A stretch of DNA of 64,000 nt from Gorsachius magnificus (Eukaryota > Chordata > Aves > Pelecaniformes > Ardeidae): positions 54,953,586-55,017,585 of the forward strand of contig CM067082.1 of the NCBI GenBank assembly GCA_034008185.1. The letters run 5' to 3'. The translations under genes were made by a program, and so were the position numbers. The number at the start of each line of letters is the position of its first letter. The stretch's first letter is position 1. The notes under the pieces are model-generated. The model saw only the letters and a list, made by a program, of their open reading frames with translations. It made no database searches and had not been told where the DNA came from. Positions 61,401 through 64,000 of this stretch are shown here, piece after piece.

Positions 61401-62241
61401 CCCCCATTAGATGTAGTAAAGCAGAGCAACTGTTGTGTTCAGTCCATATCAGGTATAAAGTCATCCAGCTCTACCTTTTGTTTTGCGACCTTTACAGCAG
61501 GTCACCACTGTTGCAAAGAGAAGCAGAGAAGAGGCAAAAGGACGGAAGAAAATAGAGAAGGAATATGAAAAAAAATGGTATGGAGAGAGTCCACCAGCAG
61601 CTTTTGTGTTCCTTGTCATCTCCCTTCCTCCAGCCCTCATTCTATTATTATTATTAACTTGCCCTCCCTTTTGCAACTTATGGCACATTTGAAGTTTCTG
61701 TATAACTATCTGAGTGATGCTTATCTGGATGACTGATGTGAAGGAATTCATTGGGCAGAGGCTAATAGGTAGCAACCAGCTTTGCAAGGAGAACCCCTCA
61801 AACAGTCCAGAAACAACACAGAGTGTCTGGCATCCTTGCGAGCCTGGAGAGGTAGTTTAACTAGGCTCAGGATGCATAGAAAAGAATATTTATTTTAGGT
61901 GGGTTATAAAAAGGTAGCTCCTGAAAACAAACTCAGAAGTAGCACTCAGAAACACAGAATGACTTCTAATGCAAAACTACCTTGTTTCCACACTTAGGTA
62001 TGATAAGCATGGGTTAACTTGCATTTAAACACTTTTTTTCCCCTCTCCTCAAAAAGATCACTTAGAATCACTATTTTCATCATATGTTGATAGATCATTG
62101 ATGACTAAGTGTAGCAATCAGACTGATCCTGCTGACCATAGGTTAGATGTTCTAAAGCTGTGGAGCTATGCTGGAAATAAGCACAGGACTATCCACAACA
62201 CCTGTCACACTACCTAAAGAAGGTTTTTATACTAAGAGACT

Positions 62242-62244
<3 letters not shown>

Positions 62245-62272
<28 letters not shown>
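62245..62272. repeat. A homopolymer, 28 bases
   Basis: Twenty-eight consecutive A, about 155 bp upstream of the ERVL-like LTR. No processed pseudogene was recognised upstream of it. Confidence 0.9.
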
Positions 62273-62275
<3 letters not shown>

Positions 62276-62422
62276 AGCTTCTCCGATTTGGAGGCCCTAT
62301 GCCAAGGTGTCAATGAAGGCCTACAGTACACCCAGCTCCAACCTACATATTGATTTGGTTGCTTTAAGAGAGGATTTGAACTCCATGGCCTGGTCCCAGG
62401 TTTTACTTGGGACCGATGCTCC

Positions 62423-62427
62423 AAGGC
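62423..62427. repeat. Target-site duplication, left copy (AAGGC)
   Basis: AAGGC immediately precedes the TGTGG tip of the LTR and is perfectly repeated at 63188-63192 after the TGACA tip. Five bp is the size expected for ERVL-type integration. Confidence 0.8.
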
Positions 62428-62681
62428 TGTGGTGGTGTGCTCCCCCCCTTGACCTAACCTTTTCCCATAACCCTGTTCAAGCAATAACCACTGGTGGCGG
62501 TTGCGATGGATGCATCCAGCTCAAAGTGGATTCAGGGGAGACAGATGGCACAATAGCCAAGGGCTAATTTATGGCAGTGCGTCCACCTAACAACTGATCA
62601 ATGTCCAACTCAAGCCAAATTTGGAAGAAACTAACATCTACAGTTGGTATGTAAATATGACTGAGTCAATCATCTTACCCC

Positions 62682-62689
62682 CATAAATA
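62682..62689 (+). promoter_or_regulatory. TATA-like box of the ERVL-like LTR
   Basis: CATAAATA lies in the expected place, about 465 bp upstream of the polyadenylation hexamer and just before the conserved GCAGCCCAAGAGC block that probably starts R. Confidence 0.5.
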
Positions 62690-62821
62690 GTGAGCAGCCC
62701 AAGAGCCCTTTGAGCTCTCCTGCACAACAGCAGGCTGCACACCAGGATCTCCCATTGAGCAGGGACACCTCTCAAGGTTACTCCCTGAGGCTGAGCAATT
62801 CCTTGCTGCAACAGATCTTTG

Positions 62822-62902
62822 GTAAGTGACTAATAGCATGCTAAATTTTGAAATCTTAGCTAAGTGATATAAACAATTTATTTTGCATATATAATCTTTT
62901 AG
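62822..62902 (+). other. Possible 81-nt intron inside the LTR
   Basis: A near-consensus donor G|GTAAGT (62821-62827) is followed by AT-rich sequence with CTAA(A/G)-type branch-point candidates and a pyrimidine-leaning acceptor ATCTTTTAG ending at 62902. If used, LTR-driven transcripts would lose 81 nt of R/U5. Splicing is inferred only. Confidence 0.35.
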
Positions 62903-63086
62903 ACATAAACCATTGACCAAGTCTGGGACTCTGTTTGGATCCAGCGGCACCTAGGATCTTCTCTGAGGAGGAGTTTAGAAAGCAAGGGGGTCCTCTCTGA
63001 ACCTCACAACTCAACAGGAGGGTCTCCCTGACAGTTTTGTCTGACCCTGTTCTCTATGTAGTAAATCAAGTGTACCTTGCCATAGG

Positions 63087-63150
63087 ATCTTGTTAAATCA
63101 CTGTCATATTTACCATCAAATCTTGTTAACTCACTGTTTTATATCAATAA
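63087..63150. repeat. Tandem duplication at the LTR polyadenylation region, about 32 bp x 2
   Basis: ATCTTGTTAAATCACTGTC... (63087-63119) is followed by ATCTTGTTAACTCACTGTT... (63120-63150). The second unit carries AATAAA where the first has CATCAA, so only one signal is functional-looking. Confidence 0.8.
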
Positions 63151-63151
63151 A
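63146..63151 (+). promoter_or_regulatory. Polyadenylation signal AATAAA of the ERVL-like LTR
   Basis: Canonical hexamer about 36 bp before the LTR end, followed by a GTCTGGTTATG G/T-rich stretch. Confidence 0.7.
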
Positions 63152-63187
63152 GTCTGGTTATGCTTCTCTCTCACTTCATCCATGACA

Positions 63188-63192
63188 AAGGC
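63188..63192. repeat. Target-site duplication, right copy (AAGGC)
   Basis: Perfect partner of 62423-62427. Confidence 0.8.
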
Positions 63193-64000
63193 ACATTACA
63201 AAAGGTGGTAATAGAAAAGAAACACAGTTGAGTCCTGTGATGGGCATTCAACCCCCTTCCAATAACACTCAGGTTCAGACCAAATACAGTGCCACATGCT
63301 TACCAAATCAGATTCCATAAAAGCACTGGGCTGTGCTCACCTGCACCATTTCCATTGAGACACCACGTGAATTTGTCATATAACAAATTCTTAAATAGTA
63401 CAGTGTGAAGCTAGTATTAAAGTCTGTGAGAACAAGTCCTTTCCTCTCTAAACCTTAATCCTCTAAAACAAGGACTGTTCTCCTGTCCTTTTGGGGATTC
63501 TGCCAGCCACTTTCCTCAACACTTTGAGGACTTAGAGCATCCTTGATTGTGCTCCTATATAGAGCACTGGACTGTTAGCCCTATGCAGACATTCAAAAAG
63601 GTAGTATCTTATCAACAGACTACATTGCATACTAGATAGTTCACAAGGTCCTCTTCTCCAGAACCCTTCTCTACTTCTCAGTTTTCTTTGCTGAATTCAG
63701 TATCAATAGCTTTCCATAGAATGGCTTGGCATTTTAATGTAGTTAAAAGATCACAAGCAGTGAAGGTCTTCTAGCATGAATATAGTGCTTCTCTCTTCAA
63801 TCAGCAACAACCCCCACCAAGCTCTCTTTTTTTATTTTTGATGTGTATTTCAGGACTGAGAAACCAAAGTCAATGCCTTTTCAAAATGAGGTCATGCATA
63901 GTTCCAAAATTATTTCCCTGCCAGACTTCCATTTTCAAATAAAAATAGAACAGCAGAATTTATTTTTACAACAGAGGAATAGTCTCTGTTCATTCTTCTC
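63193..64000. other. Noncoding DNA, no gene recognised
   Basis: No repeat family or plausible exon recognised up to the window end. Confidence 0.55.

Larger units (their letters stand above)
53671..62427. other. Noncoding DNA, no gene recognised
   Basis: Single-copy-looking sequence. 55500-55640 and 57600-57850 have a less repetitive texture than the surroundings. Open frames up to 120 codons (57614-57976) overlap others on both strands and carry no family motif. Two long homopolymers and one hairpin are listed separately. Confidence 0.5.
62428..63187 (+). mobile_element. Solo LTR, ERVL-like, plus strand, 760 bp
   Basis: TG...CA ends (TGTGGTGGTG... to ...CATGACA) are flanked by perfect AAGGC duplications. 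Features in order are a TATA-like CATAAATA at 62682 and then a block recognised from avian ERVL LTRs (GCCCAAGAGCCCTTTGAGC, CACAACAGCAGGCTGCAC, TTGGTAAGTGACTAATAGC, CCAGCGGCACCTAGG). A duplicated segment containing the AATAAA signal (63146-63151) follows. No internal retroviral genes adjoin it, so it is a solo LTR. It is unrelated by sequence to the 8-11 kb LTR family. The family name is from memory and not checked. The ends are well supported by the duplication. Confidence 0.82.

Noticed and set aside
62340..62420. tRNA-like T-arm (minus strand GTTCAAATCC) near the A28 tract, considered as a tRNA or tRNA-derived SINE
   Set aside because: The flanking bases do not form a T-stem, no A-box or acceptor stem could be built, and the position overlaps unrelated sequence just before the ERVL-like LTR.

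Overview
The window looks like gene-poor nuclear DNA from a bird. The evidence is the repeat content: four 5'-truncated CR1 LINE fragments carrying the typical avian 3' end, one much older CR1 fragment of about 1.4 kb, and endogenous-retrovirus LTRs of two unrelated types. The background is AT-rich. No open frame looks like a conserved host exon, and I find no rRNA, convincing tRNA, CRISPR array or operon-like arrangement. The species cannot be named from this sequence. The DNA is probably intergenic or deep intronic.

Layout. 1-6.2 kb: single-copy-looking noncoding DNA with a 32-bp tandem duplication at 2654. 6.2-7.6 kb: an ancient CR1 fragment on the minus strand. 8.1-8.6 kb: an older solo LTR, minus strand. 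9.6-11.4 kb: a compact composite built from the same LTR family. Two LTR copies in opposite orientation (9619-10192 plus, 10807-11378 minus) are exact mirror images over 548 bp except for two CpG transitions. Between them lie a third, strongly diverged LTR (10193-10643, minus), a short leader-like piece and a primer-binding site of the tRNA-Lys1,2 type. 12.6 kb: CR1, minus. 18.3 kb: older CR1, plus. 24.6 kb: a small 18-bp minisatellite. 33.3 and 33.9 kb: two diverged direct copies of a segment of about 150 bp. 45.0 kb: CR1, plus, with 110 codons of the reverse-transcriptase C-terminus still open. 53.3 kb: CR1, minus. 62.4-63.2 kb: a 760-bp ERVL-like solo LTR with a perfect 5-bp target duplication (AAGGC), a TATA-like box, a polyadenylation signal and a possible 81-nt intron inside it.

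There are no genes whose joint function can be described. The most unusual object is the inverted LTR composite. Both of its outer ends are U3 tips, and short AAAAA direct repeats flank the whole unit. A read-through transcript could fold into a hairpin of about 548 bp. Repeat assignments rest on recognition of family sequence features and were not checked against a repeat library. Regulatory calls are motif-level only.
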